This document shows positions 1 through 6,367 of a stretch of DNA of 11,592 bases, piece by piece. The DNA comes from an uncultured Collinsella sp. (GTDB lineage: Bacteria > Actinomycetota > Coriobacteriia > Coriobacteriales > Coriobacteriaceae), in contig UQXP01000047.1 in the NCBI GenBank assembly GCA_900545055.1, forward strand, positions 1 to 11,592, written 5' to 3'. The notes under the pieces are model-generated. The model saw nothing but the letters and a program-made list of their open reading frames with translations. It was not told the origin of the DNA and searched no databases. The position numbers were made by a program, and so were the translations under genes. Each line of letters begins with the position of its first letter. Position 1 is the stretch's first letter.

Positions 1-169
1 CGAGCGGGGGCTCCTGTCGTTTCCGTGCCCTCGGATTGGGTCATAGTGTCTGTCGTTGCCAAAACATCGGCGCTTCCGTTGTTGGCACTTTGGGACATTC
101 CTTGTCATTGGTGCAAAGCAACCTGTCTCCATTGCGCTGAGCGGCGTGTGCCGTTAAGCGGAAGGGGTG
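1..169. other. Gene-free left edge
   Basis: I see no convincing gene here: the reading frames crossing it have no ribosome binding site and no recognisable protein. It may be the 3' flank of a gene outside the window. A weak dyad is visible at 85-114, where GCAC (85-88) and GACA (94-97) mirror TGTC (103-106) and GTGC (111-114). A short GGAAG/CTTCC stem (160-164 and 179-183) followed by TTTT overlaps the ade promoter. It could be a weak terminator for upstream transcription. Confidence 0.4.
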
Positions 170-198
170 TTAGCAGGGCTTCCTTTTGGGCATACAAT
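170..198 (+). promoter_or_regulatory. Probable sigma-70-type promoter of ade
   Basis: A -35 element TTAGCA (170-175, four of six consensus bases) lies 17 bp upstream of a -10 element TACAAT (193-198, five of six). Initiation would fall near 204-206, giving a leader of about 60 nt before the ade start at 267. The spacing and the absence of any gene between it and ade support the call. It has not been tested. Confidence 0.5.
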
Positions 199-210
199 GG
201 CTATTGGCTT

Positions 211-247
211 GCTGCGGTGAAGGTCTGTCCGCTCCGCAGCTGTTTTC
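211..247 (+). promoter_or_regulatory. GC-rich leader hairpin upstream of ade (possible attenuator)
   Basis: GCTGCGG (211-217) and CCGCAGC (234-240) form a perfect 7-bp stem around a 16-nt loop, followed at once by TGTTTTC (241-247). It lies only a few bases after the predicted transcription start, so it would fold at the 5' end of the mRNA. A GC-rich stem followed by a short T-run resembles a weak intrinsic terminator, which suggests attenuation. It could also simply stabilise the 5' end. I see no match to the purine riboswitch consensus. Confidence 0.35.
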
Positions 248-266
248 TACGGTTAAAGGAGTATGT

Positions 267-2087
267 ATGTCCGTTGAGGTCATGAGGTCTGTGATCGACG
301 CTGCCGAGGGCCGCGTGCCCGTCGACACGCTGTTTACCAATGCGCAGATCGTCGACGTGTATGGCCAGCGTGTGGCGCCCGGTAGCGTTGCCGTCAAGGA
401 CGGTGTGATCGTCGGCGTGCTCTACGATGGTCGCGACGATGCCGCTGGCACCTACGAGGCAACTGAGGTCATCGACTGCCAGGGTCGCTATCTCGCTCCC
501 GGTTTTATCGACGGACATCTGCACATTGAGTCCTCGAACATCCGCCCCGCCGAGTATGCGCGCATGGCGGCGACGCGCGGTACTACCACCGCCATTGCCG
601 ACAGCCACGAGATTGCCAATGTTGCCGGTCTCGACGGCTTGCGCTTTATGATCGAGGACGGCCGCCGCGCACCCATCTCCATCAAGTACATGATGCCTTC
701 GTGCGTGCCCGCATTGCCCGACGAGCAGGCCGGCGCCGTTATCTCTGCTGCCGATATGCAGGCGTTTTTTGCCGAGCATCCGGGCGATGTCTTTGGTCTG
801 GGCGAAATGATGAACCTGCCGGGCGTCTTTATGGCCGACCCCGAGACCTGTGCTCGCATCGATGCTGCCAACCAGACGCCGTCCAAGCAGGTTGACGGCC
901 ACGCGCCGCTCGTTGCCGGTAAGGACCTCAACGCCTATGCCGCAGCAGGTATTATCGCCGACCACGAGTCGACGATTCCCGAGGAGGCGCTCGACAAGCT
1001 GTCTCGCGGTATGTACGTGATGCTGCGCGAAGGCACGTGCAGCCATGACCTGACCAACCTGTCTCCGATGCTGCTGGAGAATCCTGCCCGTGCCCGCCGC
1101 TGCTGCTTTGCGACCGACGACCGTGCTCCCTCCGACGCGCTTTCGACCGGTATGATTGACAATGCCTGCCGCGTGGCTATCGAGGCCGGTATTGACCCCG
1201 TGGTTGCCATCTCTATGGCGTCCCTGTCCACGGCCGAGGCGTTTGGCCTGGACCACGGTTGCCGCGACCCGCACGAACTGCGTGGCGCCATCGCCCCGGG
1301 CAAGCGTGCCGACCTGCTGGTACTCAACGACCTGACGTTTGCCACGGCTCCGCATCGCGTATATGCCGCCGGTGCTCTGGTGGCGCAGGACGGCACCTTT
1401 GTGGGCGAGATTGCACCCGAGATGGCCGAGGTTGCGGCCCTTGCCGATGAGCTGCGTGCTTCCGTTAAACTTCCGAAGCTATCGCTCGACGTGTTCGACT
1501 ATGCCTTTAAGCCGGGCGAGGCTGTGATTGACGTGGTGCCGGGTAAGGCCATCACGGGTATGGTCCGTCCCGAGACTGACGAGGACTTGCGTCGCATTAT
1601 GCTGATTGAGCGCCATGGCCGCGGCGTGTCGCTGCAGGCCGAGGGCGTCGATGGCGATGGCCCCGCTGGCCTGAGCCTGGTCGGCAAGCATATCGGTCGC
1701 GGCTGGGTGCGCGGTTTCACTATCACCGGTGGTGCCATTGCCTCCACGATCGGCCACGACTCGCACAACGTGTGCGTGGTGGGCGACAATGCCGCCGATA
1801 TGATGGCTGCTGTTGAAGCCGTGGGCCAGGGCGGCCACGTGCTGGTGCGCAACGGCGAGGTCGTGGCGCGCATTCCGCTGGCGCTCGGTGGCCTGATGAG
1901 CGAGGGCACGGCCGAGGACGTCGCCGCGCAGCACGACGACTTTATGGTCAAGGCGCGCGCCATGGGCATCGAGCCGCCGCTCGACCCCATCATGGGCATC
2001 ATTTTCCTGCCCCTGCCGGTGATCCCGACGCTCCGCATCCGTCCTGAGGGCATGTTCGACGTCACCACCTTCACCTACGCCGACTAG
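267..2087 (+). CDS. ade: Adenine deaminase
   Basis: Adenine deaminase converts adenine to hypoxanthine and ammonia in cytoplasmic purine salvage. It belongs to the metal-dependent amidohydrolase superfamily (COG1001 type). The 606-aa product is full length for the family (about 580-600 aa). The N-terminal beta-sandwich leads into the metal motif HLHIES (His84, His86), then DSHEIANV (His114), the GEMMNLPGV segment near 179, DGHAP (210-214) and ATDDRAPSD (282-290), whose Asp is a usual catalytic/metal residue. The C-terminal adenine-deaminase domain carries TGGAIASTIGHDSHNV. I chose ATG 267 because AAAGGAG (255-261) precedes it by 5 nt. An in-frame ATG at 186 lies upstream of the predicted promoter's -10 and has no ribosome site. 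The gene stands alone, with its own promoter and leader hairpin, and its stop codon lies inside a repeat unit that starts at 2082. Confidence 0.95.
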   Translation: MSVEVMRSVIDAAEGRVPVDTLFTNAQIVDVYGQRVAPGSVAVKDGVIVGVLYDGRDDAAGTYEATEVIDCQGRYLAPGFIDGHLHIESSNIRPAEYARMAATRGTTTAIADSHEIANVAGLDGLRFMIEDGRRAPISIKYMMPSCVPALPDEQAGAVISAADMQAFFAEHPGDVFGLGEMMNLPGVFMADPETCARIDAANQTPSKQVDGHAPLVAGKDLNAYAAAGIIADHESTIPEEALDKLSRGMYVMLREGTCSHDLTNLSPMLLENPARARRCCFATDDRAPSDALSTGMIDNACRVAIEAGIDPVVAISMASLSTAEAFGLDHGCRDPHELRGAIAPGKRADLLVLNDLTFATAPHRVYAAGALVAQDGTFVGEIAPEMAEVAALADELRASVKLPKLSLDVFDYAFKPGEAVIDVVPGKAITGMVRPETDEDLRRIMLIERHGRGVSLQAEGVDGDGPAGLSLVGKHIGRGWVRGFTITGGAIASTIGHDSHNVCVVGDNAADMMAAVEAVGQGGHVLVRNGEVVARIPLALGGLMSEGTAEDVAAQHDDFMVKARAMGIEPPLDPIMGIIFLPLPVIPTLRIRPEGMFDVTTFTYAD

Positions 2088-2125
2088 TCATCGGGGACGT
2101 TCTTAAACGACTAGTCGTCGGGGGC
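2082..2125. repeat. GGGGAC-type palindromic repeat unit at the 3' end of ade
   Basis: GACTAGTC occurs at 2082-2089 and again at 2109-2116, flanking a core GGGGAC-N3-CTTAAA (2093-2107). Because GACTAGTC is itself a palindrome, the two copies can pair and present the core as a loop. The sequence also reads as an imperfect direct repeat of 18 bp (2081-2098 and 2108-2125, two mismatches). The ade stop codon TAG (2085-2087) lies inside the first arm. The same core design appears at 3175-3203, so this looks like a dispersed REP-like element and not a gene-specific signal. Confidence 0.5.
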
Positions 2126-2226
2126 ACTCTTTGGCGTGCCGCCTGACGCCGCGACCGTGGGACCTCTGGCACGCGTGAGCTATTTGCTAGGTCCATGTAA
2201 CGTTTATGACCGCGGAGTCTTATTTG

Positions 2227-2288
2227 AGCTCCCTTTGGGTACGTTGGAATCGGATACACGTTCGATTCCAACAACCCCGAAGGGAGCT
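2227..2288 (+). promoter_or_regulatory. Long hairpin enclosing the ribosome binding site of the next gene
   Basis: The outer stem pairs 2227-2239 with 2276-2288 (13 pairs, one of them a T-G wobble). A 3-by-3 internal loop follows, then a perfect 10-bp inner stem pairing 2243-2252 (GTTGGAATCG) with 2263-2272 (CGATTCCAAC) around a 10-nt loop. The Shine-Dalgarno sequence AAGGGAG (2280-2286) is wholly inside the 3' arm and is followed by the ATG at 2294. When folded, the hairpin should hide the ribosome site, which points to translational control. The arm ends in TTTTCT, so it could also terminate transcription weakly. The rest of the 2126-2226 gap shows nothing clear. Confidence 0.6.
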
Positions 2289-2293
2289 TTTCT

Positions 2294-3088
2294 ATGTTTA
2301 AACTGATTGCATCCGATATGGACGGCACACTGCTTGACGAAAATGGCCAGGTGCCTCCCGAGACCTACGAACTGATTCTGGCGCTACACGAGCATGGCGT
2401 ACATTTCGCCGCATCGTCAGGTCGTCGCTACGATCGCCTGTGCGAGTTCTTTGCACCTGTTCGCGACAAGATGGACTTTGTCGCCGCTAATGGCGCCCAG
2501 GTCTATGCCGACGGCAAGATGGTGGACCGTGAGGTGTATTCGCACCTGGCGATTCGAAGGCTCGCCCAAGCCGTCAGGACGTTTCCCAATCTGCATCTTG
2601 CACTCTTTGACCGAACCAAGTCCTTTTTGCTCGATGACGAGTGCAAGTTCGTGCGTGAGGTCGATAAGGACCTTCCCAATGCCGAGCGTATTTGGGTGCT
2701 GCCCGACCCCAGCGTAAATATCATCAAAGCGAGTATCTTTTGCGATGACTGTGCCGTTATGGACAGTGCCTACGTACTGCAGCGTGAGCTCGGCCAGCTC
2801 TTTACCTTTGCGCCTTCTGGAAACGCATGGATCGATGCCATGCAGCCCGGTGTGTCGAAAGCCTCGGGAATCGAGCAGCTCATGGAGCACTATGGCGTCG
2901 AACGCGACGAGGTCATGGCGTTTGGCGACTCGATGAACGACTACGAGATCATTCGCTTTGTCGGCACGGGCTGTGCGATGGAAAACGCGCGTCCGGCGCT
3001 CAAAGCGGTGGCCGATCGCGTGGTGGGGCGCAACCGCGACCACGCTGTCCAGCAAGAACTCCGCCGTGTGCTGGAGAGCCTCGCTTAA
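2294..3088 (+). CDS. HAD-superfamily phosphatase, Cof/IIB type
   Basis: A cytoplasmic HAD hydrolase of the Cof-like subfamily (COG0561). These enzymes remove phosphate from sugar phosphates or related small molecules, and the substrate cannot be read from sequence. At 264 aa it has the usual family length. All four HAD motifs are present: the DMDGT nucleophile motif (Asp8, Asp10), motif II Ser41/Ser42 in ASSGRR, motif III Lys189 in GVSKASG, and motif IV GDSMND (Asp212, Asp216). The stretch between motifs II and III is the C2-type cap domain of this class. ATG 2294 is 7 nt after AAGGGAG. That ribosome site is buried in a strong hairpin, so expression is probably conditional. The gene is convergent with another Cof-type phosphatase (3258-4100). 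Their sequences differ widely, so recent duplication is unlikely. Confidence 0.9.
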   Translation: MFKLIASDMDGTLLDENGQVPPETYELILALHEHGVHFAASSGRRYDRLCEFFAPVRDKMDFVAANGAQVYADGKMVDREVYSHLAIRRLAQAVRTFPNLHLALFDRTKSFLLDDECKFVREVDKDLPNAERIWVLPDPSVNIIKASIFCDDCAVMDSAYVLQRELGQLFTFAPSGNAWIDAMQPGVSKASGIEQLMEHYGVERDEVMAFGDSMNDYEIIRFVGTGCAMENARPALKAVADRVVGRNRDHAVQQELRRVLESLA

Positions 3089-3096
3089 TCCGACAG

Positions 3097-3174
3097 ATGG
3101 GGACGTTCCTTTTCTGCCGCTAGTGGGGGGGGGACAGTCCTTGCAGCTTTTTCGCGAAGAGTGTCCCTAACAAC
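3097..3174. repeat. Degenerate GGGGAC repeat units between the two phosphatase genes
   Basis: GGGGAC occurs at 3099-3104 (followed by GTTCCTTTT, like the unit after ade) and at 3130-3135, at the end of a run of nine G. From there GGGACA (3131-3136) is mirrored by TGTCCC (3162-3167), with the small palindrome TTCGCGAA (3151-3158) between. These look like decayed or partial copies of the element seen intact at 3175-3243. No coding sequence is visible here. Confidence 0.4.
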
Positions 3175-3243
3175 CACTCATTGGGGACAGACTTAAATGA
3201 GTGCCGCCAGCGACTAGCCATTTAAGTCTGTCCCCAATGAGTG
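3175..3243. repeat. Perfect 25-bp inverted repeat (paired GGGGAC units)
   Basis: Bases 3175-3199 are the exact reverse complement of 3219-3243, separated by 19 nt. The left unit (3175-3203) is itself a small hairpin: CACTCATT (3175-3182) pairs with AATGAGTG (3196-3203) around GGGGAC-N3-CTTAA. The right unit is the same sequence inverted, lacking its own distal arm. The pair lies between convergent genes and could act as a roadblock or 3'-end stabiliser in both directions, but neither side has a T-run. The core matches the unit after ade, so I read it as a REP/BIME-like composite. Confidence 0.6.
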
Positions 3244-3257
3244 CCGGGTTGCTGCTG

Positions 3258-4100
3258 CTAGGCAAGGGCGGCCATGATGGTGCGGGCGACGCCGTCGTGG
3301 TCGTTGTCGTATTCGGTGATGGCGTCGGCGGCCTCGCGATCCTCGGGCTCGGCGTTGATCATGGCCATGCCGTGGCCCGCTGCCTGCAGCATGGGAATGT
3401 CGTTGATGTTGTCGCCGAACGCCCAGGCGTCGGCGAGACGCTCGCCCAGATGCTCACATAGCCACGTGAGGGCCGTTCCCTTGGTGGCGCCCTCGCCCAT
3501 GACCTCAATATTCATGGCGTAAGAACGCGTGACCTCAATGCCTTCGAGCGTGTCGAGCGCCGCCGCGATGGCGTCGCGATCGGCCGGGTTGTGCCAATAC
3601 ATGGCGATGCGTTCGAGCGTCTCGACCTCGTCGATCTTGCTGTCGATATCCATGTCGATCGGTGTTCGTGTGCGCTTAAGCGAAGCCGCGATGTGGGGGT
3701 CGCCGCCGCAGAATTCGTCCAGGCGCGCGTAGAGCGAGCGGGGGAGGAAGCACTGCCCGTCCGCGAAGATATCGAAGGTCACATCGTGGCCGGCTGCAAT
3801 GCTATGGACGCGGTGGGCGATGGCGCGGTCGAGCGGTCGGCTCAAAATGCGCGTGGCACGCGAGGCATCGGTGGGCGTACCGTCGTCGAGCTGCCAGACG
3901 CTGGCACCGTTGGCGCAGACCGCGTAGTGCACGGCAGGATGGGCGAGGATGGGCTCAAAGATGCCCGACAGCGGACGTCCCGTGCACGGTACAAACTCAA
4001 TGCCGCGACGTGCGAGCTCGTCGAGCATCGCCCAGGTGGCGTCGCTCATCTGCTTGCCGCTCGTCAACAGCGTTCCATCCATATCGGAAAAAACAATCAT
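3258..4100 (-). CDS. HAD-superfamily phosphatase, Cof/IIB type (second)
   Basis: A second Cof-like HAD hydrolase of 280 aa, full length, expected to be a cytoplasmic phosphatase of a phosphorylated metabolite; the substrate is unknown. Motifs: DMDGT with Asp6 and Asp8, motif II Thr40 in CTGRP, motif III Lys207 in GATKG, motif IV GDNIND (Asp230, Asp234). The cap domain lies between about 80 and 200. The start is ATG at 4100-4098. AAAGGG (4116-4111 on this strand) lies 10 nt upstream, a rather long spacing. It sits downstream of citrate synthase on the same strand but behind a strong terminator, so it needs read-through or a promoter of its own, and I could not identify one in the 87-bp gap. 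It converges with the HAD gene at 2294-3088. Confidence 0.9.
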   Translation of the reverse strand: MIVFSDMDGTLLTSGKQMSDATWAMLDELARRGIEFVPCTGRPLSGIFEPILAHPAVHYAVCANGASVWQLDDGTPTDASRATRILSRPLDRAIAHRVHSIAAGHDVTFDIFADGQCFLPRSLYARLDEFCGGDPHIAASLKRTRTPIDMDIDSKIDEVETLERIAMYWHNPADRDAIAAALDTLEGIEVTRSYAMNIEVMGEGATKGTALTWLCEHLGERLADAWAFGDNINDIPMLQAAGHGMAMINAEPEDREAADAITEYDNDHDGVARTIMAALA

Positions 4101-4125
4101 TCGATGCAGCCCTTTCTGCTGGCAT

Positions 4126-4164
4126 AAAAAGCGTGGCCGAGGGCGGTGATGCCCTGGCCACGCT
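4126..4164 (-). terminator. Intrinsic terminator after citrate synthase
   Basis: On the minus strand, AGCGTGGCC pairs with GGCCACGCT (4156-4164 with 4130-4138). The stem continues through AGGGC/GCCC-type pairs (4140-4144 with 4151-4155) past a one-base bulge to a 6-nt loop. It is followed by TTTTT (4130-4126). It begins about 24 nt after the citrate synthase stop. This is a canonical rho-independent terminator and the clearest in the window. Confidence 0.9.
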
Positions 4165-4187
4165 CGAGTTCTATAACGGTCCGCGTT

Positions 4188-5606
4188 CTATCGGTTGGCG
4201 AGTGGCTTGTACTCCAGCGGCTCGATAACCGGGCGGTAGGCGGGGCGGATGATGCGGTGCGCGCAGAAGAGCTCTTCCATGCGGTGCGCCGACCAGCCTG
4301 CCATGCGGGCGACGGCGAATAGCGGCGTAAAGAGCGTCTCGGGCACGCCGAGCATTTTGTAGATAAAGCCCGTGTACAGGTCGATGTTGGCGCAGATGGG
4401 CTTGGTCATGCCGTGGTCGCGCATGACCTGGGGTGCTAGGCGCTCGATGCGCTCGATGAGTGCGAACTCTTCGCCCAAGTTCTTCTTGGCTGCCAGCGAG
4501 CGCGCGTAACGGCGGCACACCTCGGCGCGTGGGTCGCTCAGCGTGTAGACGGCGTGGCCCATGCCGTAGATGAGGCCGGTGCCGTCGAAGGCCTGCTTGT
4601 CGAGGATCTTGCCCAGGTAGGCCGCGACCTCGTCCTCGTTTTCCCAGTTGGAAACATGTGCGCGGATGTCCTCGTGCATAGACACGACCTTGGCATTGGC
4701 ACCGCCGTGGCGCGGGCCCTTGAGCGAGCCGATAGCCGCGGCGTAGGCGGAATACGGGTCGGTGGCCGAAGACGACAGCACGCGGCAAGCGAAGGTGGAG
4801 TTGTTGCCGCCGCCGTGCTCGGCATGCAGCATGAGCATAACGTCGAGCAGCATCGCCTCATCGCGGGTGAACGCCATGCCGCCGCGCAGGACCTGTAGGA
4901 TGGTCTCGGCGGTGGAGAGACCGGGCGTGGGGTGCGGCACGCGAACCTCGGAGCCGCGAAGCTTGGCGATCGAGGCCATGTGTGCGAAGGCGGCGATGCG
5001 CGGGAGACGTGCGAGCATGGAAATGGCGACGTCGATTTCGTGCTCGGGCGTGATCACGTCTGGTTCGGCATCGAAGGCGTAGAGCAGCAGCACGGCGCGC
5101 TGGAGCACGTTCATGATGCTCGACGACACCGTGGTCATAGGGAACTCTTTGACGTACTCGTCGCTCAGATGTCTAAAGGCGCCCAGGCGCTCGCAAAAGC
5201 CGTCGAGCTCTTCCTTGTTGGGTAGCGAACCCGTGATAAGCAGATAGGCGACTTCCTCGTAGCCGTAGCGATTCTCGGCCTGGGCATTGTTGACCAGATC
5301 CTCGATGCTGTAGCCGCGAAGCGTGAGCTTGCCCTGATCGGGCACGACCTTTCCGTCGACCTTGTTGTAGCCGTGCACATCCGAGATACGAGTGAGGCCC
5401 GCGACCACGCCCGAGCCGTCGGCATTGCGCAGGCCGCGCTTGACATTGTGCTCGACAAACAGGCCCTCGTCGTAAGGGTCGGTCGGCAGGCCGTGGTAGA
5501 GGTTTTCGCTCTCAGACGAAATCTGGCGGCTTGCTTCGTAATCCAGAACCAGGCGGCTCAAGTGGTCATCGAAGCGGTAATAGATTTTCTTGGCGTCGTA
5601 GGCCAT
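4188..5606 (-). CDS. gltA: Citrate synthase
   Basis: Condenses acetyl-CoA with oxaloacetate to citrate and CoA, the entry step of the oxidative TCA branch that leads to 2-oxoglutarate and glutamate. The 472-aa protein carries the catalytic residues in order: LHAEH (His264), GPRHGGAN (His300), and Asp409 in ANIDLYTGF. These match the His/His/Asp triad of the family, and GMGHAVYTLSDPRA (348-361) supplies the oxaloacetate-binding His351. The roughly 45-residue N-terminal extension before the core resembles other anaerobe and actinobacterial forms. ATG 5606 follows GGAGAGGAG by about 6 nt. It lies 77 bp behind the ACT-domain gene on the same strand with no terminator between, so the two are probably co-transcribed, and it ends at the terminator at 4126-4164. 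2-Methylcitrate synthase is the alternative, but no prp genes are nearby. The gene symbol is by function. Confidence 0.93.
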   Translation of the reverse strand: MAYDAKKIYYRFDDHLSRLVLDYEASRQISSESENLYHGLPTDPYDEGLFVEHNVKRGLRNADGSGVVAGLTRISDVHGYNKVDGKVVPDQGKLTLRGYSIEDLVNNAQAENRYGYEEVAYLLITGSLPNKEELDGFCERLGAFRHLSDEYVKEFPMTTVSSSIMNVLQRAVLLLYAFDAEPDVITPEHEIDVAISMLARLPRIAAFAHMASIAKLRGSEVRVPHPTPGLSTAETILQVLRGGMAFTRDEAMLLDVMLMLHAEHGGGNNSTFACRVLSSSATDPYSAYAAAIGSLKGPRHGGANAKVVSMHEDIRAHVSNWENEDEVAAYLGKILDKQAFDGTGLIYGMGHAVYTLSDPRAEVCRRYARSLAAKKNLGEEFALIERIERLAPQVMRDHGMTKPICANIDLYTGFIYKMLGVPETLFTPLFAVARMAGWSAHRMEELFCAHRIIRPAYRPVIEPLEYKPLANR

Positions 5607-5683
5607 GCGCGCTCCTCTCCGGGCCGCATCGGGGTGGCTTGCATGGGCATGCGCGCGTCAGGCTATCCCCAGCGGCTTGCTCG

Positions 5684-5971
5684 CTACAGGCGGTACATAA
5701 AGTTGAAGACGTCCTCGCGCTGGATGGACACGTTGACGCCCGAAAGCTCGCCGGCCTCGGCCAGGGCCTTCTGCAGCTCAGCGAAGTCGAGCTTGGACTC
5801 GGCGGTATCGGCCAGCATGGTCATGGTGAAGATGTCCTCGATAATGGACTGCGTGATGTCGCGGATGTCGACGTTGGCCTCGCCCAGGACACGGGTGACG
5901 CCGGCGACGATGCCGGGGCGGTTCTTGCCAAGGACGGTGATGACGATACGGGAGGACGAGATCTCGGCCAT
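5684..5971 (-). CDS. ACT-domain protein (UPF0237-like)
   Basis: A 95-aa single ACT-domain protein. ACT domains bind amino acids or other small ligands and usually act as regulatory modules; no ligand is known to me for this stand-alone family. The N-terminal stretch (residues 8-43: VITVLGKNRPGIVAGVTRVL followed by NVDIRDITQ) is the typical beta-alpha-beta with the ligand-loop RPGIV. FTMTMLAD and the final VNVSIQRED strand complete the fold. The length is normal for the family. ATG 5971 follows AAAGGG by 6 nt. It is the first gene of an apparent two-gene unit with citrate synthase. In many Clostridia and relatives, as I recall, this family is followed by a DUF711 gene, which is not the case here. 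A link to citrate/glutamate metabolism is only inference from position. Confidence 0.88.
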   Translation of the reverse strand: MAEISSSRIVITVLGKNRPGIVAGVTRVLGEANVDIRDITQSIIEDIFTMTMLADTAESKLDFAELQKALAEAGELSGVNVSIQREDVFNFMYRL

Positions 5972-6018
5972 GGGAAACCCTTTCGCGTGATTGCGGCGCG
6001 CGCGGGGCGCTCCGCTAC

Positions 6019-6041
6019 GGTACAGTGTTCATCATTGTACC
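6019..6041 (-). promoter_or_regulatory. Candidate -10 and operator dyad upstream of the ACT gene
   Basis: On the minus strand TACAAT (6039-6034) matches five of six -10 bases. It sits within the inverted repeat GGTACA (6019-6024) / TGTACC (6036-6041) with an 11-nt spacer. The site is 48-70 bp upstream of the ACT start. I could not find a good -35 at 16-18 bp, so either a regulator helps or the promoter lies elsewhere. Confidence 0.3.
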
Positions 6042-6367
6042 TGTCTGGCGCAAAAAAGGCGCGCTCGCTGCGGCGTTACATGCCTGCAACATGAGCGTAA
6101 GGGGGAAGGCCGTACGGGGAAGAGCCGTCTGGCGCGTGTCCGGCTCGTGTTGGGTTGATTTCCGATCTCAGCCGAACACATTGAGCGGACAGGCCGTTCC
6201 CGCAGTCAGCCGAACGCCTCCGACGGCTGATTCCGAACTGGAAGCGGAGGGCATCCCCGCCCTTCGGTAGGGGATACCGCTCCGCGGCGCATGCCGCGGG
6301 CGGCGCCCCTATCGGACCACCGTGACCTCAGTTGGGATGGGCCCAGCACTGCCGCGTACTCGGTGAG
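6042..6367. other. Gene-free, hairpin-rich stretch between core genes and integrase remnant
   Basis: About 330 bp with no supportable gene. Visible structure includes the direct repeat TCAGCCGAAC (6168-6177 and 6206-6215). There is also an inverted repeat TCAGCCG/CGGCTGA (6206-6212 and 6224-6230), and stacked hairpins at 6244-6299. It separates the ACT/citrate synthase unit from the recombinase fragment. That is where a chromosomal attachment site or a deletion scar would be expected, but no tRNA gene or clear att core is visible. Confidence 0.45.
6244..6299. repeat. Two adjacent hairpins downstream of the integrase remnant
   Basis: The first hairpin pairs ATCCCC (6253-6258) with GGGGAT (6270-6275) around an 11-nt loop, with an outer GCGGA (6244-6248) / TCCGC (6281-6285) clamp. 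The second pairs CCGCGGC (6282-6288) with GCCGCGG (6293-6299) around the 4-nt loop GCAT. They overlap by a few bases, so only one full fold can form at a time. For leftward transcription from the integrase they could act as a terminator, but there is no T-run. Confidence 0.4.

Noticed and set aside
1..266. Purine riboswitch in the ade leader
   Set aside because: I could not find the conserved three-way junction sequences; only a simple hairpin is visible.
201..1355. 384-codon minus-strand open frame inside ade
   Set aside because: It is antisense to the fully motif-supported adenine deaminase. It has no ribosome site or known domain, and high GC commonly leaves such frames open.
2243..2272. 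tRNA T-arm-like sequence (TTCGATTCC)
   Set aside because: No acceptor, D or anticodon arms surround it; it is the inner stem of the leader hairpin.
3175..3243. Bidirectional intrinsic terminator
   Set aside because: The stem is perfect, but neither side is followed by a T-run and the loop is 19 nt, so I classed it as a repeat.
4171..4788. 205-codon minus-strand frame overlapping citrate synthase
   Set aside because: It is an out-of-frame shadow of a complete citrate synthase, with an Arg/Pro-rich low-quality product.
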